From: Flavobacteriaceae bacterium
Lineage (GTDB): Bacteria; Bacteroidota; Bacteroidia; Flavobacteriales; Flavobacteriaceae
Length of the DNA: 64,000 nt
Direction: 5' to 3'
NCBI GenBank assembly: GCA_021647405.1
Contig: JAKIUU010000008.1
Coordinates: forward strand, 17,594-81,593
Within the stretch, counting starts at the first letter, position 1, and the number at the start of each line of letters is the position of its first letter. Below the pieces are notes generated by a model. It worked only from the letters and a program-made list of their open reading frames with translations, did not search any database and had not been told where the DNA came from. Positions 28,019 through 36,783 of the stretch are shown here, one piece after another. A program made the translations under genes and the position numbers.

Positions 28019-28393
28019 TTATTCAAATAAGCCTTTATATTTACCCCAATTGTCATAAATTAATAAAGCATTTATTAAAGTAACAATAGCCGCTGGACCT
28101 ATACCCGCAGGAGCTAGGCTTAAATGGAAAAACACCATATTAACAGAAATAGGGGCTAACACTACCAGAGCCAAGCCATTCCACTTTTTAGTTAATAACA
28201 AGAGTCCTACTATAACTTCTGTAGCACCTAATAATTTAAGCATGTAGCCGGTAGCCATCATGGCCATCATAAAATCGCCAGCAGCTTTTGGCATTTCCAT
28301 ATGTGGCATAAAATCAAGGAATTTATTGGCGCCGAAAATGACTAATATAAGTCCTAATAAGATGCGTAATACCATTGAGAGTTTTGTGTTCAT
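28019..28393 (-). CDS. DoxX family membrane protein
   Basis: A 124-residue inner-membrane protein with four predicted helices. The first helix R-I-L-L-G-L-I-L-V-I-F-G-A-N-K-F and the second G-Y-M-L-K-L-L-G-A-T-E-V-I-V-G-L-L-L-L follow the DoxX pattern. Biochemical function is not settled for this family (oxidative-stress or quinone-linked roles have been proposed). It faces away from the thioredoxin gene, but its own promoter is not clear. Confidence 0.8.
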   Translation of the reverse strand: MNTKLSMVLRILLGLILVIFGANKFLDFMPHMEMPKAAGDFMMAMMATGYMLKLLGATEVIVGLLLLTKKWNGLALVVLAPISVNMVFFHLSLAPAGIGPAAIVTLINALLIYDNWGKYKGLFE

Positions 28394-28521
28394 AATATAT
28401 TTAGATTAAGTTAATATTCAGTTTAGACGTGATTTTATAAAAACAATACAAAAAGGATAATATTTTTTTAAGGGTTTATTTTTTCCTAATTTCCACATAA
28501 ATGTAGTAAAAAAATAATTAT

Positions 28522-28565
28522 GTAACTTTTGTTACGACAATAATGCGGTATTATAGGTCATTTTG
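28522..28565 (+). promoter_or_regulatory. Thioredoxin-gene promoter: GTAACTTTTGTTAC dyad plus TCATTTTG -7 box
   Basis: The perfect dyad GTAAC-TTTT-GTTAC is at 28522-28535 (centre 28528.5). TCATTTTG at 28558-28565 differs from TAnnTTTG at one position. Its last G is 36.5 nt from the dyad centre, the same distance as at norC, the ferredoxin gene and korA. The coding start is 56 nt further on. Confidence 0.6.
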
Positions 28566-28620
28566 TCTTCATTTTAAAAATGGTATAATAACTGAAACAC
28601 ATATTAAAAACAAACAAATT

Positions 28621-28977
28621 ATGACAACACTTTTAAGCAAAGAAACCTTTTTAGAAAAGGTTTTTAATTATGAGAAAAATAAAGATTGGAAATTTGAAGG
28701 CGACAAACCTTGCATCATAGATTTTTATGCCGATTGGTGTGGTCCTTGCAAAATGTTGGCGCCTATTTTAGAGGAATTAAGCGAAACCTACAAAGGGAAA
28801 ATAGACATCTATAAAGTAGATACTGAAGCTGAACAAGAACTGGCAGCAGCTTTTGCCATTAGGAGTATTCCGGCCATGTTGTTTTGTCCAAAAGAAGGAC
28901 AACCGCAAATGGCACAAGGGGCTTTGCCAAAACACGAATTAGAACGTGTTATTAAGGATGTTTTAAAAGTAGCTTAA
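28621..28977 (+). CDS. Thioredoxin
   Basis: A 118-residue cytosolic thioredoxin with redox motif W-C40-G-P-C43-K and the cis-proline in I-R-S-I-P-A-M. I start it at ATG 28621; the open frame extends upstream to 28543, but that stretch contains the promoter box and has no thioredoxin similarity. The segment before the fold (E-K-N-K-D-W-K-F-E-G-D-K-P) is slightly longer than in E. coli TrxA. An inverted repeat and a -7 box upstream suggest regulation by a Crp/Fnr-type factor. Followed by a strong terminator. Confidence 0.92.
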   Translation: MTTLLSKETFLEKVFNYEKNKDWKFEGDKPCIIDFYADWCGPCKMLAPILEELSETYKGKIDIYKVDTEAEQELAAAFAIRSIPAMLFCPKEGQPQMAQGALPKHELERVIKDVLKVA

Positions 28978-28994
28978 AAAATAATTAAAAGTAG

Positions 28995-29025
28995 AAAGAC
29001 CGCCTTAAAAAGCGGTCTTTTTTTT
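28995..29025 (+). terminator. Terminator after the thioredoxin gene
   Basis: AAAGACCGC (28995-29003) pairs with GCGGTCTTT (29012-29020), then a T-run to 29025. The stem sequence is nearly that of the Gre/DoxX terminator at 27991. Confidence 0.85.
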
Positions 29026-29026
29026 A

Positions 29027-29050
29027 GTCAGTCTGAGCGAAGGCGAAGAC
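29027..29050. repeat. Dispersed repeat copy after the thioredoxin terminator
   Basis: GTCAGTCTGAGCGAAGGCGA then AGAC, another member of the GTCAnYCTGAGCG family. Confidence 0.5.
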
Positions 29051-29109
29051 AAAATGATTCTAAGTGCTGTTATTTGAGCCAGACAGATTTGCTTTCTTAA
29101 TATGAAGGC

Positions 29110-30099
29110 TTAAACAAGATTGTTTTCCACCAAATACGCGGCAATCTGAACGGCATTGGTGGCGGCTCCTTTTCTGAGGTTGTCGGCCACAATCCACATA
29201 TTTAAAGTGTTGGCTTGCGAAAAATCACGTCTGATACGCCCCACAAAAACATCATCTTTACCCGCGGCATAAATTGGCATGGGGTAGGTATTTGTATTGG
29301 GGTTATCTTGTACTGTAACACCAGGTGTTTCGTGTAATAAAGTCCGCACATCACCTAAGTCAAAATCCTTTTCGAAGGCAATATTTACACTTTCGCTATG
29401 ACCGCCAACAACGGGTATTCTAACTGCCGTTGCCGTGATGGCTATGTTGTAATCGTTTAAAATTTTATGGGGCTCATTTACCAACTTCATTTCTTCTTTG
29501 GTGTAGCCATTGTCTTCAAAAACATCGCAATGCGGAATGGCATTTTTATGGATGGGATAATGGTAGGCCATGTCGCCTTTTACACCTTTAAATTCATTTT
29601 CTAATTGCGCCACAGCTTTTACACCTGTTCCGGTAATAGATTGGTACGTAGAGACGACAAATCGTTTTATGCTGTATTTTTTATGCAATGGTGCCAAAGC
29701 CAAAACCAACTGAATGGTTGAACAATTTGGATTGGCAATTATCTTATCGGAGGCTGTCAGCTCAGAGGCATTAATTTCTGGAACAATCAGTTTTTTAGTA
29801 TCATCCATACGCCATGCAGATGAATTATCGATTACCGTTGTACCCATTTCGGCAAATTTAGGCGCCCATTCTAACGAAGTGCTCCCTCCTGCAGAAAATA
29901 TGGCAATGTCTGGTTTAGCAGCAACAGCTTCGTCTAAACCAATAACAGCATAGGTCTTCTTGTTAAAATCAATCTTCTTTCCAATAGACTTATTTGAAGC
30001 TACCAAAAGTAATTCATCAATTTTAAAATTACGTTCTGCTAAAACTTGTAACAAAACATTGCCTACCATTCCGGTAGCACCTACTACTGCTAATTTCAT
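29110..30099 (-). CDS. asd: Aspartate-semialdehyde dehydrogenase
   Basis: Reduces aspartyl phosphate to aspartate semialdehyde with NADPH, at the branch to lysine/diaminopimelate, threonine and methionine. The 329-residue protein has an N-terminal G-A-T-G-M-V-G dinucleotide loop (residues 8-14), catalytic C126 in N-P-N-C-S-T-I-Q, and the active-site His in V-G-G-H-S-E-S near residue 237. The length and the S-A-G-G-S-T-S motif near residue 69 match the monofunctional Asd family. It stands alone on the minus strand. Confidence 0.95.
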   Translation of the reverse strand: MKLAVVGATGMVGNVLLQVLAERNFKIDELLLVASNKSIGKKIDFNKKTYAVIGLDEAVAAKPDIAIFSAGGSTSLEWAPKFAEMGTTVIDNSSAWRMDDTKKLIVPEINASELTASDKIIANPNCSTIQLVLALAPLHKKYSIKRFVVSTYQSITGTGVKAVAQLENEFKGVKGDMAYHYPIHKNAIPHCDVFEDNGYTKEEMKLVNEPHKILNDYNIAITATAVRIPVVGGHSESVNIAFEKDFDLGDVRTLLHETPGVTVQDNPNTNTYPMPIYAAGKDDVFVGRIRRDFSQANTLNMWIVADNLRKGAATNAVQIAAYLVENNLV

Positions 30100-30199
30100 T
30101 TTATATTTATTTAATGTTTAAAAATCAAGCTACAAAGATGCTGAAAAATCTAAAAAAACAACCACATAAAGAAGTAAAAAAATAATTCTACAAATAGTG

Positions 30200-30207
30200 T
30201 AAATTTG
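30200..30207 (+). promoter_or_regulatory. -7 promoter box (TAAATTTG) for the U32 gene
   Basis: Matches TAnnTTTG and ends 33 nt before the ATG at 30241. Confidence 0.45.
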
Positions 30208-30240
30208 CACCCAGTATTTTAATAAAATCGTAAGAATTAG

Positions 30241-31491
30241 ATGGAATTGAATCATAAAATTGAATTAATGGCACCCGCAGGGAGTTTTGAATCGCTTCAA
30301 GCGGCCTTAGATAATGGCGCCGATTCTATTTATTTTGGTGTAGAACAGCTCAATATGCGCGCACGCGCCTCTATAAACTTCACTTTAGATGATTTACAAG
30401 AGATTTCTAATCGCTGTAGCGAAAAGAATGTAAGAACCTATTTGACCTTAAATACGATTATTTATGACCATGATTTGAGCGTTGTTAAAACACTTATAAA
30501 ACGGGCTAAAGAAGCTGATATTACAGCCGTTATCGCAATGGATCAGGCCGTTATTTCTGTGGCCAGGACGGTGGGTATAGAAGTGCATATTTCTACACAA
30601 ATTAACGTAACCAATATCGAAACCCTAAAATTTTACGCCCTATTTGCCGATACGGTTGTGTTGAGCAGAGAACTCAGTTTACGACAGGTAAAAAATATAA
30701 CCGAACAGATAGAAAAAGAAAAAATAAAAGGCCCAAGTGGGCGTTTGGTTGAGGTCGAAATATTTGGTCATGGGGCTTTGTGTATGGCGGTTTCAGGAAA
30801 ATGCTATATGAGTTTACACGCCTATAATTCGAGTGCTAATCGCGGCGCTTGTAAACAAAATTGTCGTAAAAAATATACTGTTATAGATCAGGAAACAGGG
30901 ATTGAAATGGAATTGGATAACGAATACATTATGTCGCCAAAAGATTTATGTACACTTGATTTTTTAGACCAGATTTACGATGCAGGTATTAAAGTTTTAA
31001 AAATTGAAGGCCGCGGACGTGCCCCAGAATACGTGGCCCGTGTTATTAAAACTTACCGCGAAGCTATTGACAGTGTTGAAAATAAAACCTATACCAAAGA
31101 TAAAGTCAATTTTTGGATGACAGAACTGAGTAAAGTCTATAACCGCGGTTTTTGGAGTGGTTATTATTTGGGACAAAAACTAGGCGAGTGGAGTAATGGA
31201 CCAGGTTCAAAAGCAACACAAAAGAAAGTCTATATTGGAAAAGGCATGCACTACTTCCCAAAAGCAAATATTGGCGAATTTAAAATAGAAGCTTACGATT
31301 TAAATAAAGGAGATACCATTTTAATAACAGGTCCAACAACAGGCGCACAAGAATTTGAGCTGAAAGACTTCTTTGTAAACGATAAAAAAGATACAAAAGC
31401 CATTAAAGGCGATTCTGTTACAATACCTTTATCCTTTAGAATTAGACCCTCCGACAAGTTGTATAAAATTGTCGAAAATACTGAGGCGTAA
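30241..31491 (+). CDS. Peptidase U32 family protein (tRNA/rRNA hydroxylation type)
   Basis: A 416-residue U32 protein. Despite the name, characterised members (TrhP, RlhA) act in prephenate-dependent hydroxylation of RNA uridine or cytidine. Signature elements are M-A-P-A-G-S-F-E near residue 9, G-A-D-S-I-Y-F-G near residue 26, the E-I-F-G-H-G-A-L-C-M-A-V-S-G-K-C core near residue 180, and the Cys set C-K-Q-N-C-R near residue 210 that likely binds an Fe-S cluster. The size corresponds to the TrhP/YegQ branch. Specific RNA target cannot be read from sequence. Confidence 0.88.
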   Translation: MELNHKIELMAPAGSFESLQAALDNGADSIYFGVEQLNMRARASINFTLDDLQEISNRCSEKNVRTYLTLNTIIYDHDLSVVKTLIKRAKEADITAVIAMDQAVISVARTVGIEVHISTQINVTNIETLKFYALFADTVVLSRELSLRQVKNITEQIEKEKIKGPSGRLVEVEIFGHGALCMAVSGKCYMSLHAYNSSANRGACKQNCRKKYTVIDQETGIEMELDNEYIMSPKDLCTLDFLDQIYDAGIKVLKIEGRGRAPEYVARVIKTYREAIDSVENKTYTKDKVNFWMTELSKVYNRGFWSGYYLGQKLGEWSNGPGSKATQKKVYIGKGMHYFPKANIGEFKIEAYDLNKGDTILITGPTTGAQEFELKDFFVNDKKDTKAIKGDSVTIPLSFRIRPSDKLYKIVENTEA

Positions 31492-31680
31492 TTATTTATG
31501 CAAGCTAAAAACAATAATGGTAAACAAAATGATAACCAATGCCATTGTTAGTCCCACATGCCAAACCTTGGGGTAATAACGTTTGTGCATTTTTAAATCT
31601 TTACGATAAAGATATATCATAAACAGAACGAAACTCCCTAGAAAAATTTTAGCAAATAACATTTGCCCGTCGCTAAACAT
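31492..31680 (-). CDS. Small two-helix membrane protein, unknown function
   Basis: A 62-residue protein with two hydrophobic helices (about residues 8-25 and 42-60) separated by a basic loop K-D-L-K-M-H-K-R-Y-Y. I do not recognise a family. Support for it being real: its stop abuts the U32 stop with no gap, the hydrophobic pattern is coherent, and a -7 box lies 22 nt upstream of the ATG. Likely an inner-membrane protein. Confidence 0.6.
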   Translation of the reverse strand: MFSDGQMLFAKIFLGSFVLFMIYLYRKDLKMHKRYYPKVWHVGLTMALVIILFTIIVFSLHK

Positions 31681-31701
31681 ATTTTTTTATATTTACGCTT
31701 A

Positions 31702-31709
31702 CAAAAATA
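31702..31709 (-). promoter_or_regulatory. -7 promoter box (TATTTTTG) for the 62-residue membrane protein
   Basis: Plus strand CAAAAATA between the divergent small gene and the SDR gene. Confidence 0.4.
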
Positions 31710-31724
31710 GATAAAATTATCCTT

Positions 31725-32447
31725 ATGAGTAAACATGCTGTGGTATTTGGTGCTACTTCTGGTATCGGAAAAGAATTGTCTAAACTTTTAGTTGCCGATG
31801 GTTATAAGGTGCTGATAACGGGTAGGAGACAAGAAAAGTTAGAAGAACTAAAATCAGAAAACCCGCAACAATACATCATTAAAAAGCACGATGTTACTGA
31901 TATTGAATCGTCTGATATTGTTTTTAAAGAAATTGTTGACACATTAAAAACAATTGATTTGGTTGTTTATAGTTCGGGTGTTGGCGGTCCTAATTATAAT
32001 TTGGAGTGGCCAATTGAATACAATACCATTGCCACAAATGTTTTGGGGGCTACAAAAATATTTGGTTTGTCCTATAACTTTTTCAAAAAGCAAGGTTATG
32101 GTCATTTGGTTGGTATATCGTCTATAGCAGGTATTAGAGGAAACCGTCATGTGCCCTGTTATTTTGCTTCTAAGGCATTTATGAACAGTTATCTTGAATC
32201 TTTATGGATGAAAGCAAAACGCACTAAAAATGCCAATATTACAGTAACTGATATTGTACCAGGATTTGTTGAAACCAAAATGGCAACGGGCAATACTTTT
32301 TGGAAAGCTTCTTTAGAAAAAGGGACAAAACAGATATTTACAGCTATTAAGAAAAAACGCAAAAAAGCCTATATTACACGAAGATGGCGTTTGGTAGCTA
32401 TTTTGTTAAGAATACTTCCAGCAAAAGCAGCCATGAAATATTTATAA
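31725..32447 (+). CDS. Short-chain dehydrogenase/reductase
   Basis: A 240-residue classical SDR. The NAD(P)-binding motif is G9-A-T-S-G-I-G-K-E, the T-G-R-R after strand 2 favours NADP, catalytic residues are Ser132/133, Y146 and K150 in Y-F-A-S-K, and V-Y-S-S-G replaces the usual N-N-A-G. The C-terminal K-K-R-K-K-A-Y-I-T-R-R-W segment, followed by a hydrophobic stretch, resembles SDRs associated with membranes. Substrate unknown. Confidence 0.88.
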   Translation: MSKHAVVFGATSGIGKELSKLLVADGYKVLITGRRQEKLEELKSENPQQYIIKKHDVTDIESSDIVFKEIVDTLKTIDLVVYSSGVGGPNYNLEWPIEYNTIATNVLGATKIFGLSYNFFKKQGYGHLVGISSIAGIRGNRHVPCYFASKAFMNSYLESLWMKAKRTKNANITVTDIVPGFVETKMATGNTFWKASLEKGTKQIFTAIKKKRKKAYITRRWRLVAILLRILPAKAAMKYL

Positions 32448-32494
32448 AGCCAGAGTCATAATATTTTTCTCCCAAGTATAATAGCAGATAATTA

Positions 32495-33553
32495 TTATTC
32501 TACTAAAACACGCCATCCAAACGGATCCTCAGCTTTGTTTGTTTGAATATCTGTTAAGTGTTTTTTAAGCTTTAAGGCGTAACTGTTATCAGGTAATGGT
32601 GTTTCGTAGGCTTCATCTTTATAACTGAATCCTAAAACAGGACTTATAACAGCAGCAGTGCCCGCTCCAAATATTTCTTTTAAAGAGCCATCTTTGGCGC
32701 ATGCAATTAGTTCGTTTACGGTTACATAACGCACTTCTACTTTATACCCCATCAATTTGGCCAAATCAATTAAACTTTTACGGGTTACACCATCTAAAAT
32801 ACGGTCGCTTGTGGGGGCTGTGTAAAGGGTGTCATTAATTCTAAAAAACACATTCATTGCGCCAGCTTCTTCAATATTTTGATGGGTGCTGGCATCGGTC
32901 CAAATAACTTGTTGCAAACCTTCTTTATGAGCCAATTCTTGCGGGTAAAATTGTCCGGCGTAATTACCGGCAGCCTTTGCAAAACCTGTACCACCATTGG
33001 CAGATCGGCTGTATTTATCGGCAATTCTAACACGTACCTCGCCACTAAAATAAGCCTTGGCAGGCGAGCAAATTATCATGAATTTATATTCGTTTGCTGG
33101 CGATGCAGAAACACCGGCCTCAGTAGCAATGGCAAAAGGCCTAAGGTATAATGAGTTTCCTTCACCCTGTTTTATCCAATCTTTTTCTAAATTCACAAGA
33201 GTTGTGAGTCCTTCCATAAAATAATTGGCAGGAAATTCTGGCATGGCCAAACGTTTTAAAGATTTATTAATACGTTTTTGATTTTCATCAGGTCTAAAGA
33301 GCCATATTTTATCTTGATTGTCTCTATAAGCTTTCATACCTTCAAAACATGCTTGACCGTAATGAAAAACTTTGGCAGATGGTGCTAAAGAAATATTGTG
33401 ATAAGGTACTATTTTGGGTACTTGCCAAGCCCCATTTTTATAATCACATTCAAACATATAGTCTGTAAAAACTTCACCAAAGGGCAGATTGTTAAAATCT
33501 ACTTCAGATATATGCGATTTTTCTATTTTTTGAATTGTAATTTTTGTCGGCAT
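32495..33553 (-). CDS. ilvE: Branched-chain amino-acid aminotransferase
   Basis: PLP enzyme for the last step of leucine, isoleucine and valine synthesis and the first of their breakdown. Type II (eukaryote-like) BCAT, about 352 residues. Motifs are F-H-Y-G-Q-A-C-F-E-G-M-K-A-Y near residue 65 and G-G-T-G-F-A-K-A-A-G-N-Y-A near residue 190, with E-A-G-A-M-N-V-F-F near residue 230. I start it at Met 33553; the upstream Met at 33577 overlaps the -7 promoter box at 33575-33582 and would lie before the likely transcription start. Confidence 0.93.
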   Translation of the reverse strand: MPTKITIQKIEKSHISEVDFNNLPFGEVFTDYMFECDYKNGAWQVPKIVPYHNISLAPSAKVFHYGQACFEGMKAYRDNQDKIWLFRPDENQKRINKSLKRLAMPEFPANYFMEGLTTLVNLEKDWIKQGEGNSLYLRPFAIATEAGVSASPANEYKFMIICSPAKAYFSGEVRVRIADKYSRSANGGTGFAKAAGNYAGQFYPQELAHKEGLQQVIWTDASTHQNIEEAGAMNVFFRINDTLYTAPTSDRILDGVTRKSLIDLAKLMGYKVEVRYVTVNELIACAKDGSLKEIFGAGTAAVISPVLGFSYKDEAYETPLPDNSYALKLKKHLTDIQTNKAEDPFGWRVLVE

Positions 33554-33574
33554 AAGGGCGGTAATATTTGTGAA

Positions 33575-33582
33575 CAAATATA
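33575..33582 (-). promoter_or_regulatory. -7 promoter box (TATATTTG) for ilvE
   Basis: Plus strand CAAATATA. With transcription starting about 6 nt beyond, the leader is short and excludes the longer reading of the ilvE start. Confidence 0.5.
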
Positions 33583-33722
33583 GTGATATTTAGCGTATTT
33601 TTGTGATGTTAAGAAGTGTTTTAGTAAGGATTTAGAGAAGTGTTTAAATATTTAACTTTTTTACAATTAAATTGTTAATTTGTTAAAATAATAGTTGTTT
33701 TTATTTAAAATCACTTAATAAT

Positions 33723-34397
33723 TTGAAGCGAAAAATTATAATTACTGATGACGGTTCTTCTAGCTTAGAACTTTTAGATGTTAAAGAACAGTATCATTCT
33801 ACTTTTGGCGCCATTCAAGAAGCGCAATTTGTGTATTTAAAAAATGGATTAAAACATTTTATAAATTGTCATAATGCAAAGTCTATTTCGGTCTTAGAGA
33901 TGGGTTTTGGCACAGGTCTCAATGCTTTTTTAACTTTTTTACTCTCTGAAGAGGAGAGGATTAATATCAATTATACAGGTATTGAAGCTTTTCCGCTTAA
34001 CGCAGATGAGGTCAGTCAACTCAATTATGTAGAACAATTAAAAGTCAAAGAATACGCTTCGGTATTTGGCAGATTTCACAATATAAAGCACAATAAGCAA
34101 ATTCAAATCACACCTAATTTTAGGCTTACATTAAATACAGGTTCTATTGAAGAATATGAAGCATTACCTCAATTTGATGTTATTTATTTTGATGCTTTTG
34201 GGCCTGCTATTCAACCCGAATTGTGGACAATAGCTATTTTTAAAAAGATGTACAATTGTTTATTACCACAAGGTGTTTTGGTTACCTATTCGGCCAAAGG
34301 GCAGGTGCGTCGTAATATGCAAAAAGTGGGTTTTAAGGTAGAACGTTTGACTGGCCCTCCTGGTAAACGCGAAATGTTACGCGCTACAAAACCGTAA
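33723..34397 (+). CDS. mnmD: tRNA 5-methylaminomethyl-2-thiouridine methyltransferase MnmD
   Basis: A 224-residue SAM-dependent methyltransferase completing wobble uridine modification, equivalent to the MnmC N-terminal domain without the FAD oxidase half. The SAM loop is V-L-E-M-G-F-G-T-G-L-N near residue 58, and Y-F-D-A-F-G-P-A-I-Q-P-E-L-W near residue 157 is diagnostic. The start is TTG at 33723: the frame has an upstream stop at 33684 and no ATG between, while the conserved sequence begins at once. Stand-alone MnmD is usual in Bacteroidota. Confidence 0.88.
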   Translation: MKRKIIITDDGSSSLELLDVKEQYHSTFGAIQEAQFVYLKNGLKHFINCHNAKSISVLEMGFGTGLNAFLTFLLSEEERININYTGIEAFPLNADEVSQLNYVEQLKVKEYASVFGRFHNIKHNKQIQITPNFRLTLNTGSIEEYEALPQFDVIYFDAFGPAIQPELWTIAIFKKMYNCLLPQGVLVTYSAKGQVRRNMQKVGFKVERLTGPPGKREMLRATKP

Positions 34398-34444
34398 GAA
34401 ACCAAGAATAAATTCTTTATCTTTGGAAAAGAAATACTTTATAC

Positions 34445-34573
34445 ATGGAATTTAATCGCATACGCAAACCCAAACCAGACAATAAAAAAAGAACCATTGT
34501 CTTATTATTTTTACTCGTTTTAATCTCGGTTTTATTGCTAAATATTGACAAGTTAATGAAAGGACTATTTTAA
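34445..34573 (+). CDS. 42-residue single-helix membrane peptide
   Basis: An ATG frame ending in TAA one base before the aminotransferase gene. The product has a basic N-terminus (R-I-R-K-P-K-P-D-N-K-K-R) and one strong hydrophobic helix (L-L-F-L-L-V-L-I-S-V-L-L-L), giving a cytoplasmic-basic, single-pass topology. I do not recognise a family. The clean topology and tight spacing to the next gene support real coding, but the size leaves doubt. Confidence 0.55.
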   Translation: MEFNRIRKPKPDNKKRTIVLLFLLVLISVLLLNIDKLMKGLF

Positions 34574-34574
34574 C

Positions 34575-35876
34575 ATGTTTTTTAAAAAAGACACACCTTC
34601 AGAAGAAAAAAACAGCCTCATAAACCTGTTTAAAAACCACATATCTCCAGGTAAAGTCGCTTTTTTTAAAAAGTACCATATGGATTTTGTTATGGGACAC
34701 CGCAATGGATCTTGGCTTTGCGATTTAGACGGCACAAAAAAACTATTTAATTTACATTCAAATGGCGGTGTTTTTAATCTCGGCCATCGCAACAAAGAAA
34801 TTAGCGATGTGTTAAAATCACAACTTAATTTTTACGATATCGGCAACCACCATTTATTGAGTAAACCCCGCGCAAAATTGGCGGCCTTATTGGCCAAACT
34901 ACTGCCGGGAAATTTAAATTATACCATTTTTGGCGTGAGTGGGGGTGAAGCCATAGATACCGCTATAAAAGTGGCCCGTGCTTTTACCAAACGCACAAAA
35001 ATAATTTCGGTTTACGGTGGTTATCATGGTCATACGGGGTTGGCTTTGCAAACGGGCGACATGTCTTACAGAGTTCCTTTTTTGTTTGATTCAACTGACT
35101 TTATCCAAGTTCCTTTTAACGATTTAGAGTCTTTAAAGGCTGTTCTTAAAAATGACGTGGCAGCCGTTATTTTAGAAACCATTCCAGCTACTTTAGGCAT
35201 GCTTATGCCCGAAGAAGATTATTTAAAAACAGTAAAAGAATTATGCCAAAGTAATAAAAGTCTTTTAATTCTTGACGAAGTCCAAGCTGGCTTAGGACGT
35301 ACCGGAAAATTATGGGCTTTTGAACATTTTGACGTTATACCCGATATGGTGGTTTTGGCCAAAGGCCTATCGGGCGGTATTTATCCAATAACAGCTACAA
35401 TTATTAACGATAAATTAATCGATGTATTTAAAGACGACCCCTTTATTCATATTTCTACTTCAGGGGGTGCTGAATTGGGTTGTGCTGTAGTCCAAAAAGT
35501 ACTCGAAATAACAGCTCACGTCGATTTTTTAAAGCATGTTAATTCCATGGCTATACTGTTTGCGGAAGTATTACAAGATTTGCAGAAAAAACACAACAGC
35601 TTCTTTAGAGGTGTCAGGCAAAAAGGTTTGATGATAGGCCTCGAATTGACAGACTCTTTGGCCGGTCCTGCGCTTACCAAAGCGGCTTACGATAACGATT
35701 TATTACTTATTTATGCCAATAACGATACGTCTGTTGTTCAATTATTACCATCTTTGGTAATTACTGAAACCGATATTGCCTATATTGTAAAGCAATTAGA
35801 TAAAGCCCTTAAGCAAGCTAAGTTGTTGCATAAAGCATTAATATTAAAGAAAGGATTGGGCCAATTATTTAAATAA
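34575..35876 (+). CDS. Class III PLP-dependent aminotransferase
   Basis: A 433-residue fold-type I aminotransferase of class III (acetylornithine, 4-aminobutyrate and related omega-aminotransferases). PLP contacts visible are S122-G-G-E, Y150-H-G-H, D234 in L-I-L-D-E-V-Q-A-G-L-G-R-T-G, and the Schiff-base Lys K263 in V-L-A-K-G-L-S-G-G. The substrate is not evident. It is the first long gene of a tight unit with a kinase-like protein (4-nt gap) and a C69 peptidase (2-nt gap), which argues against a generic arginine-pathway role. Confidence 0.87.
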   Translation: MFFKKDTPSEEKNSLINLFKNHISPGKVAFFKKYHMDFVMGHRNGSWLCDLDGTKKLFNLHSNGGVFNLGHRNKEISDVLKSQLNFYDIGNHHLLSKPRAKLAALLAKLLPGNLNYTIFGVSGGEAIDTAIKVARAFTKRTKIISVYGGYHGHTGLALQTGDMSYRVPFLFDSTDFIQVPFNDLESLKAVLKNDVAAVILETIPATLGMLMPEEDYLKTVKELCQSNKSLLILDEVQAGLGRTGKLWAFEHFDVIPDMVVLAKGLSGGIYPITATIINDKLIDVFKDDPFIHISTSGGAELGCAVVQKVLEITAHVDFLKHVNSMAILFAEVLQDLQKKHNSFFRGVRQKGLMIGLELTDSLAGPALTKAAYDNDLLLIYANNDTSVVQLLPSLVITETDIAYIVKQLDKALKQAKLLHKALILKKGLGQLFK

Positions 35877-35880
35877 AAAT

Positions 35881-36783
35881 ATGTTTATTGATATTTTACA
35901 TATTCAAAAATTCGAAAAAGGACTCAATCCGCAGTATCCCGAAAAATCTGAAATACCCGCCACTATTGTGGGCTATGGCGAGATATCTTCTATTTTTAAA
36001 ATAAACCCTTATAACGATTGGGTTTTTAAACGCTTGCCTCTGTTTGTAAATGATGATGATGCCACACAATACATAAAAAAATATAACGATTATGTGCACT
36101 ATTTAAAAGAAGCAGGCATTAGCTTGCCCAATGATAATACTTTTATAGTGAAGTCAAAAAAAGCAGTGGTTTATGTGGCACAAGAGGCATTAAATAAAGC
36201 CGATTTATGTCAAAATCTGTTGCATACACTTTCTGTAAAGGAGACTTTAATGATGGTTGATAATATATTTAAAGAGATTAAAAAGGTTTCAGATTATAAC
36301 CGCGAACACAAAGAGGTGTTGCTATCAATAGATGGTCAAATTTCTAATTGGGCCTTGGTTGCCGATAAGTTGGTGTATTTTGATACCAGCACACCTCTTT
36401 TTAAAATAAAGGGCGTAGAACAAATGGATCCCGAGTTGTTGTTAAATAGCACCCCCAGAGCCATGCGTTGGCTCATCAGAAAATTCTTTTTGCAAGAAGT
36501 GATGGACAGATATTATGATATCAGACTTATTTATATTGACCTTATTGCCAACCTCTATAAAGAAAAAAAACATGATTTAATAGACAATTCAATTGTGTTG
36601 GCTAATAATTTTCTTCCCAAAAACGCTACACACATTACCCGAAGAGAAATTGATAAATACTATCAAAACGATAAGTTTATTTGGCAGCTATTTTTGGCTT
36701 TACGCCGATTAGACCGTTGGTTGACCAATCGTGTATTTGGAAAGCAATACGAATTTATTTTACCCGGAAAAATAGACCGTTAA
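35881..36783 (+). CDS. Uncharacterised kinase-fold protein
   Basis: A 300-residue protein without an assigned role. It carries the skeleton of a protein-kinase/aminoglycoside-phosphotransferase fold. There is a G-Y-G-E-I-S-S-I-F nucleotide loop (residues 31-39), a Lys in W-V-F-K50-R-L, a catalytic-loop-like D151-G-Q-I-S-N156-W (Asp-x4-Asn), and a D168 in Y-F-D-T-S in the DFG place. All four are in the expected order and spacing. It may match a DUF6206-like family. It could phosphorylate a small molecule handled by its neighbours, an aminotransferase and an Ntn-hydrolase; this is inference. Confidence 0.6.
   Translation: MFIDILHIQKFEKGLNPQYPEKSEIPATIVGYGEISSIFKINPYNDWVFKRLPLFVNDDDATQYIKKYNDYVHYLKEAGISLPNDNTFIVKSKKAVVYVAQEALNKADLCQNLLHTLSVKETLMMVDNIFKEIKKVSDYNREHKEVLLSIDGQISNWALVADKLVYFDTSTPLFKIKGVEQMDPELLLNSTPRAMRWLIRKFFLQEVMDRYYDIRLIYIDLIANLYKEKKHDLIDNSIVLANNFLPKNATHITRREIDKYYQNDKFIWQLFLALRRLDRWLTNRVFGKQYEFILPGKIDR

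Noticed and set aside
28543..28620. Upstream extension of the thioredoxin frame
   Set aside because: It covers the -7 box and has no thioredoxin-like sequence; the ATG at 28621 gives the normal N-terminus.
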